Below, in pieces: positions 55,997 through 64,000 of a stretch of 64,000 bases of DNA; position 1 is the stretch's first letter; each line of letters starts with the position of its first letter. The DNA lies in the NCBI GenBank assembly GCA_017555965.1, contig JAFZFH010000090.1, forward strand, positions 1 to 64,000, given 5' to 3'. The position numbers and the translations under genes are program-made. Below the pieces are notes generated by a model. That model was given only the letters and a program-made list of their open reading frames with translations. It was not told the DNA's origin and made no database searches. Origin of the DNA: Bacteroidales bacterium. GTDB lineage: Bacteria; Bacteroidota; Bacteroidia; Bacteroidales; UBA932.

Positions 55997-56026
55997 CAAA
56001 GATACTTATTCTGACGGGACTTACAA
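55997..56026 (-). promoter_or_regulatory. Promoter of the SusCD-protease locus
   Basis: On the minus strand TTG and TATCTTTG are separated by exactly 19 nt, the Bacteroidetes -33/-7 arrangement, about 34 nt before the susC ATG. No operator-like repeat is obvious. Confidence 0.65.
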
Positions 56027-56089
56027 CCCAAAAACATACATGGCCTTTTAAAAAAAAGTTACAAATTGTAACAATGGATATCTGAAACG

Positions 56090-57154
56090 TTACATCAACT
56101 CATAATCCGTAACATTTTTCAGTCCAGGCATACCATAGTAAGCCTCCACCAGATCCCCCTTTATACAGATCTTCCTCCCTAGAAGATTCTGATTGTCCAC
56201 AAGATTGACATCATCACGTACAGAACCGGACGGGAGACTTACAGCGATACAGGATGACCTGGAAGAAGTGGAAGAACGTGGCCCCAGAAGAAGATTTGTC
56301 CTGGAAGTGAAAGGGACATCAAAAGATGCAGAAGACGAAGTGAGGTCACCACCGACAATATATCCGCACACCCATACATCTTCCTCACCCAAGGAAGCAA
56401 GAGCCTGCGAGACAGTAAATGCATCGGAAACACTATGTCCTTTACCCGAGGATGAACCAGAACCTCCGATGACATAAGACTCCTGATTCCACACACGGGA
56501 TGTATCAATCGCTATGGTCACACTTTCTTCCGAAGGATTATGCGATTTGCCAGACGCACTGACAGACAACTCCAACACCGTCCTCGCCTGAAGTTCCCTC
56601 GAAAGAAGAATCTTGTCGGCACCGTCATCACTCATCATAAGCGACACAGTTCCGGGAGAAAAGTAGGCAATACGCTTTTCCGTGTAGCTGTACATCAGTT
56701 TTCCTGCAGAAGACTTAAGAAACAAAGCAGCATTCGGACAGTTATCAAGAAAAGACTTATCGATCTTCAAACGGATACCGGCATTGAGCTGAACACAAGT
56801 GAGCTTTACATCTGCCACACCTCCTGACGGTACCACAACAACCTGTTCATCGCCATACTGAGGAGAAGCAAAGGCTGGCTTGGCGAAATCCGAAGATCTG
56901 GCAAACACAGTATAACTGCCTGCATCGACCATCATTGATTCCGGTGACGCTCCATATGGACCATCATATATAACCTCACCATCAGGACCTGATATGGTCA
57001 GCAGAAAATCACTGGTATCCGGAACATCTTCCTGAACCCTGGTCGGACAGTCATCCATAAACGAGACACGTAATTCACCTTGATCGGACGCAACATCCGG
57101 AACTCCCAACATCTGACATGAGACACATGCCAGAAGAATCCAAAACTTTTTCAT
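56090..57154 (-). CDS. Exported DUF4493/DUF6359-type protein
   Basis: A 354-residue protein with a hydrophobic N-terminus (MKKFWILLACVSCQ) that may be a lipoprotein signal; the lipobox is not classical. Residues about 25-190 resemble the DUF4493 type (DFLLTISGPDGEVIYDG, MMVDAGSYTVFARSSD). A Ser-rich linker leads to an OB-like C-terminal domain resembling DUF6359 (VSDAFTVSQALASLGEEDVWVCGYIVGG to YGMPGLKNVTDYEL). Function unknown. It lies directly upstream of susC on the same strand but the susC promoter is in the gap. An AGGAG eight nt before ATG 57154 favours it over ATG 57169. Confidence 0.7.
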   Translation of the reverse strand: MKKFWILLACVSCQMLGVPDVASDQGELRVSFMDDCPTRVQEDVPDTSDFLLTISGPDGEVIYDGPYGASPESMMVDAGSYTVFARSSDFAKPAFASPQYGDEQVVVVPSGGVADVKLTCVQLNAGIRLKIDKSFLDNCPNAALFLKSSAGKLMYSYTEKRIAYFSPGTVSLMMSDDGADKILLSRELQARTVLELSVSASGKSHNPSEESVTIAIDTSRVWNQESYVIGGSGSSSGKGHSVSDAFTVSQALASLGEEDVWVCGYIVGGDLTSSSASFDVPFTSRTNLLLGPRSSTSSRSSCIAVSLPSGSVRDDVNLVDNQNLLGRKICIKGDLVEAYYGMPGLKNVTDYELM

Positions 57155-57199
57155 AATCTTTCTCCTCATTCTTTAATCGTTGCAACATCGCAACAAAAG

Positions 57200-57207
57200 C
57201 AAATATA
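57200..57207 (-). promoter_or_regulatory. -7 element for the DUF4493/DUF6359-type gene
   Basis: TATATTTG on the minus strand matches TAnnTTTG, 45 nt before the ATG at 57154. Confidence 0.4.
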
Positions 57208-57370
57208 AAAGAGGAAAAACACAAACGGATTCAAAAACAGAAAAAGAAGAAATGCAGATTTTTTATGTATGATTTTTATGTTTTTTAAGGCGTATATCAG
57301 AGTTTTTACTTATGAACAGATTATCACTTTTGGAAGAATTCCTATCAAATCTGAAACACATAGTCCATAT

Positions 57371-57409
57371 AAAAAAATTCACGAGGCAATCGCACCCACT
57401 GCGACCGCC
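57371..57409 (-). terminator. Intrinsic terminator of the uvrD-type gene
   Basis: On the minus strand GGCGGUCGCA pairs with UGCGAUUGCC (two G-U pairs) around a GUGGG loop, at 57385-57409. It is followed a few bases later by seven U (57371-57377). Confidence 0.75.
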
Positions 57410-57481
57410 CCGCTACTTAACCTAAACTTAAACTATGAAAAACTTCGTGACAAAGTTAAATAACTTTACCAATTTAACAAA

Positions 57482-59914
57482 TTAAACTACACGAATCTTT
57501 GCATATTTTAAGAGTAATATCTTCTCCCCATGCTCATCAAAGGCTATTTTTGCCTTCAGATCAGGAACTGCACCTGTTATCTCGAGTATGTTACCAAATC
57601 CAAACCTATTGTGCTCGATTCTTTGCCCAGCCTTAAGCTGAAGGATCGGAGTCGGCTCAAATTCTACATCTGACGTCCTCTTCGGAACGACCTGCGGCCT
57701 ACGTACCGGAACAGGATCCGCCTTTCTGACCGGAGCAGACGGACGCTCCGTCTTGACTGCCCCTGAATTTCCATAGGAATATCCGCCACCTCCAAATTTC
57801 GTCTTTGCCGATGGACGCTGCCCCCAACTGCCGAAAGTGGACTCTTTAGAATCATTCTCATCTCTCTCCGCAACAAGAGGATTCATCACATATTTCGGAT
57901 CGACTTCCTTCACAAAACGGCTAGGCGAATTTGACTCATGCTTGCCATTTCTAGTTCTTGTAGATGCGAACGACAACTGAAGAACCTTCTTTGCTCGAGT
58001 CATCGCCACATAGAACAGACGACGCTCCTCTTCGATCTCACTCTCAGACGCCATGAAGCCACCGGAAGGAAAGATGTTTTCCTCCATACCGGCCACAAAC
58101 ACATAAGGAAACTCCAGTCCTTTTGAAGAATGGACCGTCATCAATGCAATCTTGTTAGAGCTTTCCTCATCGCTGACATCGACAGCACTGAGCAATGACG
58201 CATTTTCAAGATAATCGCCGAGCGTCACAATCGGGAGATCCGATTCAGACAAATCCGCACCATCATTTATCTGTCCCTCAACCTGAAGATCCTCCACATA
58301 TTCACCATGTTTTTCCTCAATATAGAGTTTCACACCGTTCAGAAGTTCCTCCACATTGGCAGTCCTTGACTGTCCCTCTATGCTTGTATCGCTCTTATAG
58401 AAGAGATAGAGCCCGGAATCCTTGGCGATATCCGTTGCAATACGATAGGCATCCTCCGTATTGGAACGCACACACAATTTCGCAATCACATCACAGAACT
58501 CTCTGATTTTCTTAACAGCAGCAGCCTTCAGCCCAAATTCCTCAAGACCATCAAGATATGCTGCTTTAAAAAGCGGTAGTCCATGTTTTGAAGCAGCAGC
58601 AATAAGTGCGGACAGAGACGTATCTCCGATTCCTCTTGCCGGCTTGTTTACAATCCTCTTGAAGGACTCGTCATCATTCACATTGACCACGAGCTTGAAA
58701 TAAGCCATCATATCCTTGACCTCCGCTCTTTCGAAGAATGAATTGCCGGAATAGATCATATACGGCAGATTCCTGCGTCTGAGGGCCTCCTCAAGAGCAC
58801 GGGACTGGGCATTAGTTCTGTACAAAATCGCAAAATCCTGATATTCTGCACGTTCCGATTGAATTCTTGAAAGTATCGACGAAGCAATCAAAAGAGCCTC
58901 TTCCTGCTCAGTATAAGCCTGGATAAGCTTAATTCTTTCTCCCTCCGCACCCATCGAATAACAGTTCTTCGGAATCCTTGCGGAATTTCGCTCGATAACC
59001 GAATTCGCAGCATCCACAATCACTCTTGTAGACCGGTAATTCTGCTCAAGACGGAAAATATGATGGTCAGGGTAGTCCTTCTTGAAGTTCAGGATATTTT
59101 CAATCTTGGCACCGCGGAAAGCGTAGATGGACTGAGAATCATCTCCTACCACACAAAGGTTATGATGAAACTGGCTGAGCTTCTTGAGAATAAGATACTG
59201 TGCTAAGTTCGTATCCTGATACTCATCAACCATGATATAGTCAAATCTGCCTGCAATGGACTCCATAGCCGCAGGATTATCACGAAGCAAGACATTCATA
59301 TTCAGGAGAATATCATCAAAATCCATCACACCGGCCTGCTTGCATTTCTGAGCATAAAGCTGATAGATGTCACATATTCTCGGCTTCTTTGCGGAAGCAT
59401 CATTCTGAAGTACATTCGGATTTCTCCTGTACGCATCTGCAGTCACAAGGTTATTCTTGGCCATCGATATTCTCGAAAGCACATCCTTCGGCTTATACAC
59501 CTTTTCATCAAGCTGAAGTTCCTTCAGACATGCCTTTATCGCGCTGACAGAATCACCGGCATCATAGATAGTGAATGTATTCGGATAGCCCAGAGATTCT
59601 GAAAACTCACGAAGAAAACGGATGAATACGGAATGGAAGGTACCCATATAAAGCCTTCTTGCCTTCCTCTCGCCTACCATAAGCGCAATTCTCTCCTTCA
59701 TTTCCGAAGCAGCCTTCTTCGTAAAGGTCAGAGCAAGGATTCTTGATGGGTCAAGTTCCTTCTGCTCAAGGATATAAGCTATCCTGCTCGTCAACACTCT
59801 CGTCTTTCCAGACCCCGCACCAGCAACTATAAGCACCGGCCCGTCCACACAACCGACAGCGGCACTCTGCTCACTGTTCAGCCCCTCTAAAATAGTACTG
59901 TTCTTATTCTCCAT
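57482..59914 (-). CDS. uvrD: UvrD/PcrA-family 3'-5' DNA helicase
   Basis: An 810-residue superfamily 1A helicase. Walker A is AGAGSGKT at residues 31-38; other motifs are MVDEYQDTN, VVGDDSQSIYAFRGA, LEQNYRS, MTVHSSKGLEFPYVFVAG and FYVAMTRAKK. The C-terminal tail has a glycine/proline-rich linker, then a Tudor-like end (GQRIEHNRFGFGNI) as in PcrA, which binds RNA polymerase. It acts in DNA repair and transcription-replication conflict. ATG 59914 (MENKNSTILEGLN) is the family-like start; an extension to 59989 would cross the promoter. Confidence 0.93.
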   Translation of the reverse strand: MENKNSTILEGLNSEQSAAVGCVDGPVLIVAGAGSGKTRVLTSRIAYILEQKELDPSRILALTFTKKAASEMKERIALMVGERKARRLYMGTFHSVFIRFLREFSESLGYPNTFTIYDAGDSVSAIKACLKELQLDEKVYKPKDVLSRISMAKNNLVTADAYRRNPNVLQNDASAKKPRICDIYQLYAQKCKQAGVMDFDDILLNMNVLLRDNPAAMESIAGRFDYIMVDEYQDTNLAQYLILKKLSQFHHNLCVVGDDSQSIYAFRGAKIENILNFKKDYPDHHIFRLEQNYRSTRVIVDAANSVIERNSARIPKNCYSMGAEGERIKLIQAYTEQEEALLIASSILSRIQSERAEYQDFAILYRTNAQSRALEEALRRRNLPYMIYSGNSFFERAEVKDMMAYFKLVVNVNDDESFKRIVNKPARGIGDTSLSALIAAASKHGLPLFKAAYLDGLEEFGLKAAAVKKIREFCDVIAKLCVRSNTEDAYRIATDIAKDSGLYLFYKSDTSIEGQSRTANVEELLNGVKLYIEEKHGEYVEDLQVEGQINDGADLSESDLPIVTLGDYLENASLLSAVDVSDEESSNKIALMTVHSSKGLEFPYVFVAGMEENIFPSGGFMASESEIEEERRLFYVAMTRAKKVLQLSFASTRTRNGKHESNSPSRFVKEVDPKYVMNPLVAERDENDSKESTFGSWGQRPSAKTKFGGGGYSYGNSGAVKTERPSAPVRKADPVPVRRPQVVPKRTSDVEFEPTPILQLKAGQRIEHNRFGFGNILEITGAVPDLKAKIAFDEHGEKILLLKYAKIRVV

Positions 59915-59935
59915 AATAGACGTTAAATAATGACG

Positions 59936-59943
59936 CAAAATTA
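59936..59943 (-). promoter_or_regulatory. -7 element for the uvrD-type gene
   Basis: TAATTTTG on the minus strand matches TAnnTTTG, 22 nt before the ATG at 59914. Confidence 0.4.
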
Positions 59944-59955
59944 CAAAAAAATTCG

Positions 59956-59963
59956 TATCTTCG
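59956..59963 (+). promoter_or_regulatory. -7 element for the nqr operon
   Basis: TATCTTCG, one base from TAnnTTTG, lies 39 nt before the nqrA ATG and is divergent from the helicase promoter. Confidence 0.4.
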
Positions 59964-60002
59964 CGGGCGCATTTTGAATCTATACTCAAAACAGTTTATA
60001 TA

Positions 60003-61358
60003 ATGTCAAACAACATCTATTTGAAAAAGGGTCTTGACCTCCCTATCAGCGGAGTAGCGGCCCAGACCACCAAGAAGGTGATTGTTCCTGACGTTGTGGC
60101 CGTAAAACCTACCGATTTCCGTGGTCTCGTACCGAAGCTTCTGGTAAGGGAAGGTGACAAGGTCCTCGCAGGTACACCTGTATTGGCTGACAAGATGTCT
60201 CAGAACATCCTCTTTGCTTCACCGGTAAGCGGTACAGTAGCAGAGGTTGTAAGAGGCGAAAAGAGAAAGTTGCTTGAGGTCCGCATCAAGGCGGATGAGA
60301 CACAGGAGTATGTTGATTTCGGAGTAAAGAAGGTAGCTGATATGTCTGCAGAGCAGATCAAGACAGCTCTCCTCGAGTCAGGTCTCTGGCCTGCACTCAC
60401 TCAGAGACCTTACGGAATCGTAGCAAACCCTGAGTCTAAGCCAAAGGCAATTTTCGTTTCAGCATTCACAACAGCTCCTCTCGCAGCTAACCTCGAGTAC
60501 GCTCTTGGCGCTGATTTCGAGCACATCCAGACAGCGATCAACGCTCTCGGCAAGCTCACTGACGGAGGAGTACACCTCTCACTTAACTCAGAGAACTATT
60601 CAGGCACTCCTTTCCACAAGCTTGAGAACGTGATCCAGCACACCTTCACAGGAAAGCATCCTGCAGGTAATGTAGGAGTTCAGATCCATCACATTTCTCC
60701 AATCCGCAAGGGTGAGACAGTATGGACAGTATCTCTCCTCATGCTCGCTGCGATCGGTAAGCTCTTCAACACAGGAAAGTACGACGTACGCAGAAAGATT
60801 GCGGTTACCGGTCCTAAGGCGGAGAACCCTGCATACGTAGAGGGATACCCTGGTATTTCAATGAAGGAACTCAAGGACTTCTATGCATCAGCAGAAAACC
60901 TCCGTTTCGTAAGCGGTGACGTGCTCACAGGTACAAACGTAGGAGCAGAGGGTTACCTCGGTTTCGCTGACAATCAGGTTACAATCCTCGAGGAAGGAAA
61001 CAAGTACGAGCTCTTCGGATGGGCAAAACCATTCAGAACAAGCCAGTTCAGTGCATCACGCACATACTTCTCCTGGCTTACACCTAACAAGAAGTACGAC
61101 ATGGATACAAACCTCCACGGAGGTCCACGTGCATTTGTGGTAAACGACACATACGGAAAGGTTCTTCCTATGGACCTCTATCCTGTATATCTCCTCAAGG
61201 CATGTCTTGCAAACGACATCGACAAGATGGAGAAGTTCGGTATCTATGAAGTTCTCGAAGAGGACCTCGCACTTTGCGAATATGTATGTCCGTCCAAGAT
61301 CTACATCCAGCAGATCATCACTGACGGTATCGCTCTCATGTTGAAAGAAATGTGCTAA
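60003..61358 (+). CDS. nqrA: Na+-translocating NADH:quinone reductase subunit A
   Basis: A 451-residue protein matching NqrA. It begins with KGLDLPISGVA and has a lipoyl-like fold (LVREGDKVLAGTPVLADK), PYGIVANPESKPKAIFVSAF, VGVQIHHISPI and the Cys-containing end CEYVCPSKIYIQQ. It is the peripheral quinone-site subunit of the Na+-NQR complex on the cytoplasmic face. First gene of nqrABCD, with 11-bp, 12-bp and 2-bp gaps. Codon use is strongly biased, as expected for a highly expressed respiratory enzyme. Confidence 0.95.
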   Translation: MSNNIYLKKGLDLPISGVAAQTTKKVIVPDVVAVKPTDFRGLVPKLLVREGDKVLAGTPVLADKMSQNILFASPVSGTVAEVVRGEKRKLLEVRIKADETQEYVDFGVKKVADMSAEQIKTALLESGLWPALTQRPYGIVANPESKPKAIFVSAFTTAPLAANLEYALGADFEHIQTAINALGKLTDGGVHLSLNSENYSGTPFHKLENVIQHTFTGKHPAGNVGVQIHHISPIRKGETVWTVSLLMLAAIGKLFNTGKYDVRRKIAVTGPKAENPAYVEGYPGISMKELKDFYASAENLRFVSGDVLTGTNVGAEGYLGFADNQVTILEEGNKYELFGWAKPFRTSQFSASRTYFSWLTPNKKYDMDTNLHGGPRAFVVNDTYGKVLPMDLYPVYLLKACLANDIDKMEKFGIYEVLEEDLALCEYVCPSKIYIQQIITDGIALMLKEMC

Positions 61359-61369
61359 AGCTCAGAATT

Positions 61370-62542
61370 ATGAACGGATTAAGAAATTTAGTAGATAAGA
61401 TCAAGCCGACTTTCGAGAAAGGCGGCAAGCTCGGATTCCTTCATTCTACATTCGACGCTTTTGAGACATTCCTCTTCGTTCCTAACACTGTGACCAAGAA
61501 GGGTGCACACGTAAGGGACTGCGTCGACTTGAAGAGAGTCATGATCATGGTTGTACTTGCCCTTGTTCCTGCAATGCTTTTCGGTATCTGGAACACAGGT
61601 TATCAGCACAGCCTCGCATTCGGCCTCGACTGGGGCTTCTGGAATATCGTACTTTACGGTCTCGTAAAGGTACTTCCACTTTATATTGTAGCATATCTCG
61701 TAGGTCTTGGAATCGAGTTCGTTTCGGCTCAGCTCCAGGGACACGAAGTTAACGAGGGTTACCTTGTTTCAGGTATGCTCATTCCTCTCATCGTCCCTGT
61801 TGACGTTCCGCTCTGGATGCTCGCTATCGCAGTTGCATTCGCAGTGATCATCGGCAAGGAGATCTTCGGTGGTACAGGTATGAACATATGGAACCCTGCA
61901 CTCCTCACACGTGCTTTCCTCTTCTTCTCTTATCCTAGCAAGATGTCAGGAGACACTGTATGGACAGGTGGTATGACACGTTACATGGCAGAGGGTACTG
62001 CATTCCAGTGCGGTAACGGCCTTGTTGACGGCGTTTCAGGTGCAACTCCACTCGCCAACCCAACACTCGCTAACCTCGAGCCACAGTTCATGGACATGGT
62101 ACTCGGTACAGTTCCTGGTTCTGTAGGTGAGACTTCAGTGATCGCTATCCTCCTCGGTGCCGCCCTCCTTATATGGACAGGCGTAGCAAGCTGGAAGATC
62201 ATGGCGTCATCTGTAGTCGGAGGTCTTGTAATCGGATACCTCGGATACGCCGTAGGCGCGACCGACCTTCCTGGTTACTATCAGCTCGTAATGGGTGGTT
62301 TCCTCTTCGGAACAGTATTCATGGCGACTGACCCTGTAACTTCAGCTCAGACAGAGTGCGGCAAGTGGATCTACGGATTCCTCGTAGGTGCTCTCGCAGT
62401 TACAGTACGTCTCTGGAACCCTGGTTACCCAGAGGGAATGATGCTTGCAATCCTTCTCATGAACACATTTGCACCACTTATCGACCACTATGTGATCGAG
62501 GGCTCAATCAAGAGAAAGGCAAAGAAGGTAAAAATCGCTTAA
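61370..62542 (+). CDS. nqrB: Na+-translocating NADH:quinone reductase subunit B
   Basis: A 390-residue membrane protein with about ten helices. The covalent FMN motif is DGVSGATPLA with Thr226 as the attachment site, the equivalent of the V. cholerae Thr236. Further NqrB motifs are GGTGMNIWNPALLTRAFLFF and ATDPVTSAQTECGKWIYG. It holds riboflavin/FMN and forms part of the sodium channel. ATG 61370 gives the family start MNGLRNLVDK; an upstream ATG at 61352 would overlap nqrA. Confidence 0.95.
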   Translation: MNGLRNLVDKIKPTFEKGGKLGFLHSTFDAFETFLFVPNTVTKKGAHVRDCVDLKRVMIMVVLALVPAMLFGIWNTGYQHSLAFGLDWGFWNIVLYGLVKVLPLYIVAYLVGLGIEFVSAQLQGHEVNEGYLVSGMLIPLIVPVDVPLWMLAIAVAFAVIIGKEIFGGTGMNIWNPALLTRAFLFFSYPSKMSGDTVWTGGMTRYMAEGTAFQCGNGLVDGVSGATPLANPTLANLEPQFMDMVLGTVPGSVGETSVIAILLGAALLIWTGVASWKIMASSVVGGLVIGYLGYAVGATDLPGYYQLVMGGFLFGTVFMATDPVTSAQTECGKWIYGFLVGALAVTVRLWNPGYPEGMMLAILLMNTFAPLIDHYVIEGSIKRKAKKVKIA

Positions 62543-62554
62543 TATATATAAGGT

Positions 62555-63388
62555 ATGAATACAAACAGTAATACATATACAGTCATATATTCGATTATCC
62601 TCGTTGTGATAGTCGCTGCGGTTCTTGCCTTCGCGGCAATGTTCCTCAAGCCCACTCAGGATGCTAACGTAAAGAAGGACACTATCGGTCAGATCCTTAC
62701 TGCAGCAACTGTACAGGGCGAAGACATCCTCGCAACATATCAGCAGGAAATCGAAGCTGCTATCCTTGTGGACATCGACGGTAACAAGGTTGGCGAGCTT
62801 GACATTACTTCATGCGAAGTATATGACAACTCTGCACTCAAGAGACAGACAATCGCCGAGGAGAAGGCTCTCCCGGTTTATATCTTCAAGAACGGAATCA
62901 CAGTTGTTCCTTGCTACGGTGCAGGTCTCTGGGGTCCCATCTGGGGTTATGTAGGTCTCGAGGGTGACCTCAAGACAATCAAGGCAGTACGCTTCGACCA
63001 CAAGGGTGAGACTCCTGGTCTCGGAGCAAAGATCGCTGACGAGCCATCATTCGCTGAGGCATTCATCGGCCAGCAGGTAGGCGAAGGTGCTGTCCTCTTC
63101 GAGGTTGCAAAGCCAGCTAACAGAAAGACAGAGAAGAACGGTGTTGACGCAATTTCAGGTGCGACAATCACTTGCCAGGCTCTTGGAAAGACACTCAACC
63201 AGTGGTTCGGTTTCTATCAGAACTATTTCGCAAAGAACGCAGCATCATGTGGCCATGACTGCGCTGACTGCTCAGGTTGCGGTCATGAGGGCGAAGGCCA
63301 TGCTCATAAGGGTGAAGGTCACGGCCATAAGTGCTCAGACTGTTCAGATTGCGAAGAAGTTGAATCAGATAACACAGTGGAGGAATAA
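62555..63388 (+). CDS. nqrC: Na+-translocating NADH:quinone reductase subunit C with a Cys/His-rich tail
   Basis: A 277-residue protein. One N-terminal membrane helix (10-31) anchors a periplasmic FMN domain, with GETPGLGAKI and the flavinylation motif DAISGATIT, Thr204 carrying FMN. The usual family protein ends near residue 230. Here a further ~47-residue tail holds seven Cys (232, 236, 239, 242, 260, 263, 266) and six His (234, 244, 249, 251, 256, 258) with CxxxCxxCxxC and CxxCxxC spacing and an acidic end. The tail looks like a metal-binding appendage. An ApbE flavin transferase, needed for FMN attachment, is not in view. Confidence 0.95.
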   Translation: MNTNSNTYTVIYSIILVVIVAAVLAFAAMFLKPTQDANVKKDTIGQILTAATVQGEDILATYQQEIEAAILVDIDGNKVGELDITSCEVYDNSALKRQTIAEEKALPVYIFKNGITVVPCYGAGLWGPIWGYVGLEGDLKTIKAVRFDHKGETPGLGAKIADEPSFAEAFIGQQVGEGAVLFEVAKPANRKTEKNGVDAISGATITCQALGKTLNQWFGFYQNYFAKNAASCGHDCADCSGCGHEGEGHAHKGEGHGHKCSDCSDCEEVESDNTVEE

Positions 63389-63390
63389 AA

Positions 63391-64000
63391 ATGGCAAATT
63401 TTGACTTTAAGGAAACATTTTTGAATCCGATCTTCAAGGGCAACCCTATTTCTGTCCTTGTGCTCGGTATCTGCTCTTCACTTGCGGTTACAGTACAGTT
63501 GAAAGGAGCATTCGTGATGGGTCTTTCAGTTATCATCGTAACTGGACTTTCAAGCCTTATCTGCTCGCTCTTGAGAAACACTATTCCTAACAGAATCCGT
63601 ATCATCGTTCAGCTCGTTGTTGTTGCGATGATGGTAATCCTCGTGGACCAGGTGCTCAAGGCATATGCATACAGCGTAAGCAAGACCCTCTCAGTTTACA
63701 TCGGTCTCATCATTACAAACTGTATCGTAATGGGACGTATCGAGGCGTTCGCACTTGGTAACAAGCCATTTGCATCACTCATCGACGGTCTTGGAAACGG
63801 TGTGGGATATGCAATGATCCTCGTTATCGTGGCTTTCTTCCGTGAGCTCCTCGGTAGCGGTACACTCTTCGGATTCCAGGTAATCCCACAGGCAGTATAC
63901 GATTTCGGATACGTTAACAACGGTCTCATGATTCTCCCTCCTATGGCGCTCATCCTCCTCGGATGCATCATCTGGGTACAGAGAACAATTCAGAAGGACC
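63391..64000 (+). CDS. nqrD: Na+-translocating NADH:quinone reductase subunit D, truncated by window end
   Basis: The frame starts at ATG 63391, 2 bp after the nqrC stop, and runs open to the window end, giving 203 residues of the usual ~210. It begins MANFDFKETFLNPIFKGNPI and contains VTVQLKGAFVMGLSV, YIGLIITNCIVMGR and AFFRELLGSGTLFGF, all NqrD signatures. It is a six-helix inner-membrane subunit that, with NqrE, coordinates the 2Fe-2S cluster. nqrE and nqrF should follow beyond the edge. Confidence 0.95.
   Translation, partial: MANFDFKETFLNPIFKGNPISVLVLGICSSLAVTVQLKGAFVMGLSVIIVTGLSSLICSLLRNTIPNRIRIIVQLVVVAMMVILVDQVLKAYAYSVSKTLSVYIGLIITNCIVMGRIEAFALGNKPFASLIDGLGNGVGYAMILVIVAFFRELLGSGTLFGFQVIPQAVYDFGYVNNGLMILPPMALILLGCIIWVQRTIQKD

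Larger units (their letters stand above)
57155..57481. other. AT-rich intergenic region without a gene
   Basis: This 327-bp gap holds the DUF6359-type gene's -7 element and the terminator of the uvrD-type gene. A 64-codon plus-strand reading frame at 57269-57463 crosses the terminator, has no homology I recognise and is not called. No RNA gene or repeat was seen. Confidence 0.6.

Noticed and set aside
40508..57207. Integrated mobile element carrying the SusCD locus
   Set aside because: No integrase, transposase, tRNA gene or flanking direct repeats were seen, and the flanking genes are ordinary chromosomal ones.
57269..57463. 64-codon plus-strand reading frame in the intergenic region
   Set aside because: It crosses the helicase gene's terminator, has no recognisable motif, and lies in AT-rich sequence.

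Overview
The window is chromosomal DNA from a Bacteroidota bacterium, almost certainly order Bacteroidales. The evidence is a SusC/SusD pair, a Na+-translocating NADH:quinone reductase (nqr) operon, a DUF4293 protein, many lipoproteins with Bacteroidetes-style lipoboxes, and start regions carrying the Bacteroidetes -7 promoter element TAnnTTTG (about 20 sites found by eye). Genus cannot be fixed from sequence reading alone. There is no phage, integrase, IS element, CRISPR array, tRNA or rRNA in view; it reads as a stable, densely coded chromosome with 48 genes.

Layout. 1-2.9 kb: the tail of a GH43 glycosidase, then mannonate dehydratase (uxuA) divergent from a mannonate-oxidoreductase-type SDR and a DJ-1 family protein. 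Glucuronate isomerase (uxaC) sits 11 kb away at 13.0 kb, so hexuronate catabolism is split in two. 2.9-5.7 kb: a cobalamin riboswitch controls a BtuB-like TonB receptor and an unusually short FecCD permease. 5.7-14.4 kb: tyrosine phosphatase, alanine racemase, and three proteases (a small membrane zinc peptidase, an M16 lipoprotein and an M28 membrane peptidase). 14.5-24 kb: EttA, a membrane-anchored AraC regulator, and a five-gene unit of SPOR lipoprotein, M28-TonB fusion, leuS and two YitT paralogues. 24-36.8 kb: CapA-like protein, PhoH, a TPR protein, gyrA, a Clp ATPase, a HAD phosphatase, an AI-2E family transporter, an esterase, a nucleoside phosphorylase and DUF4293. 36.8-39.4 kb: a fabK-fabF-fabZ fatty-acid operon. 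39.6-57.2 kb: a LytTR regulator and a long minus-strand SusCD locus. 57.5-64 kb: UvrD-type helicase and nqrABCD, with nqrD running off the end.

The most interesting region is 40.5-57.2 kb. SusC, SusD, a DUF4984-type lipoprotein, a large unassigned lipoprotein, two leucine-rich-repeat lipoproteins, a subtilisin-like (S8) lipoprotein, a DUF1573 protein and a lipocalin-like lipoprotein lie on one strand with gaps of 2-28 bp or overlaps. No carbohydrate-active enzyme is present. I read it as a candidate outer-membrane protein or peptide acquisition system: surface protease, LRR/BACON binding proteins and a SusCD importer. Other oddities are an NqrC with a Cys/His-rich C-terminal tail, an M28 peptidase-TonB fusion whose catalytic residues are largely replaced, and the short FecCD permease under B12 control.
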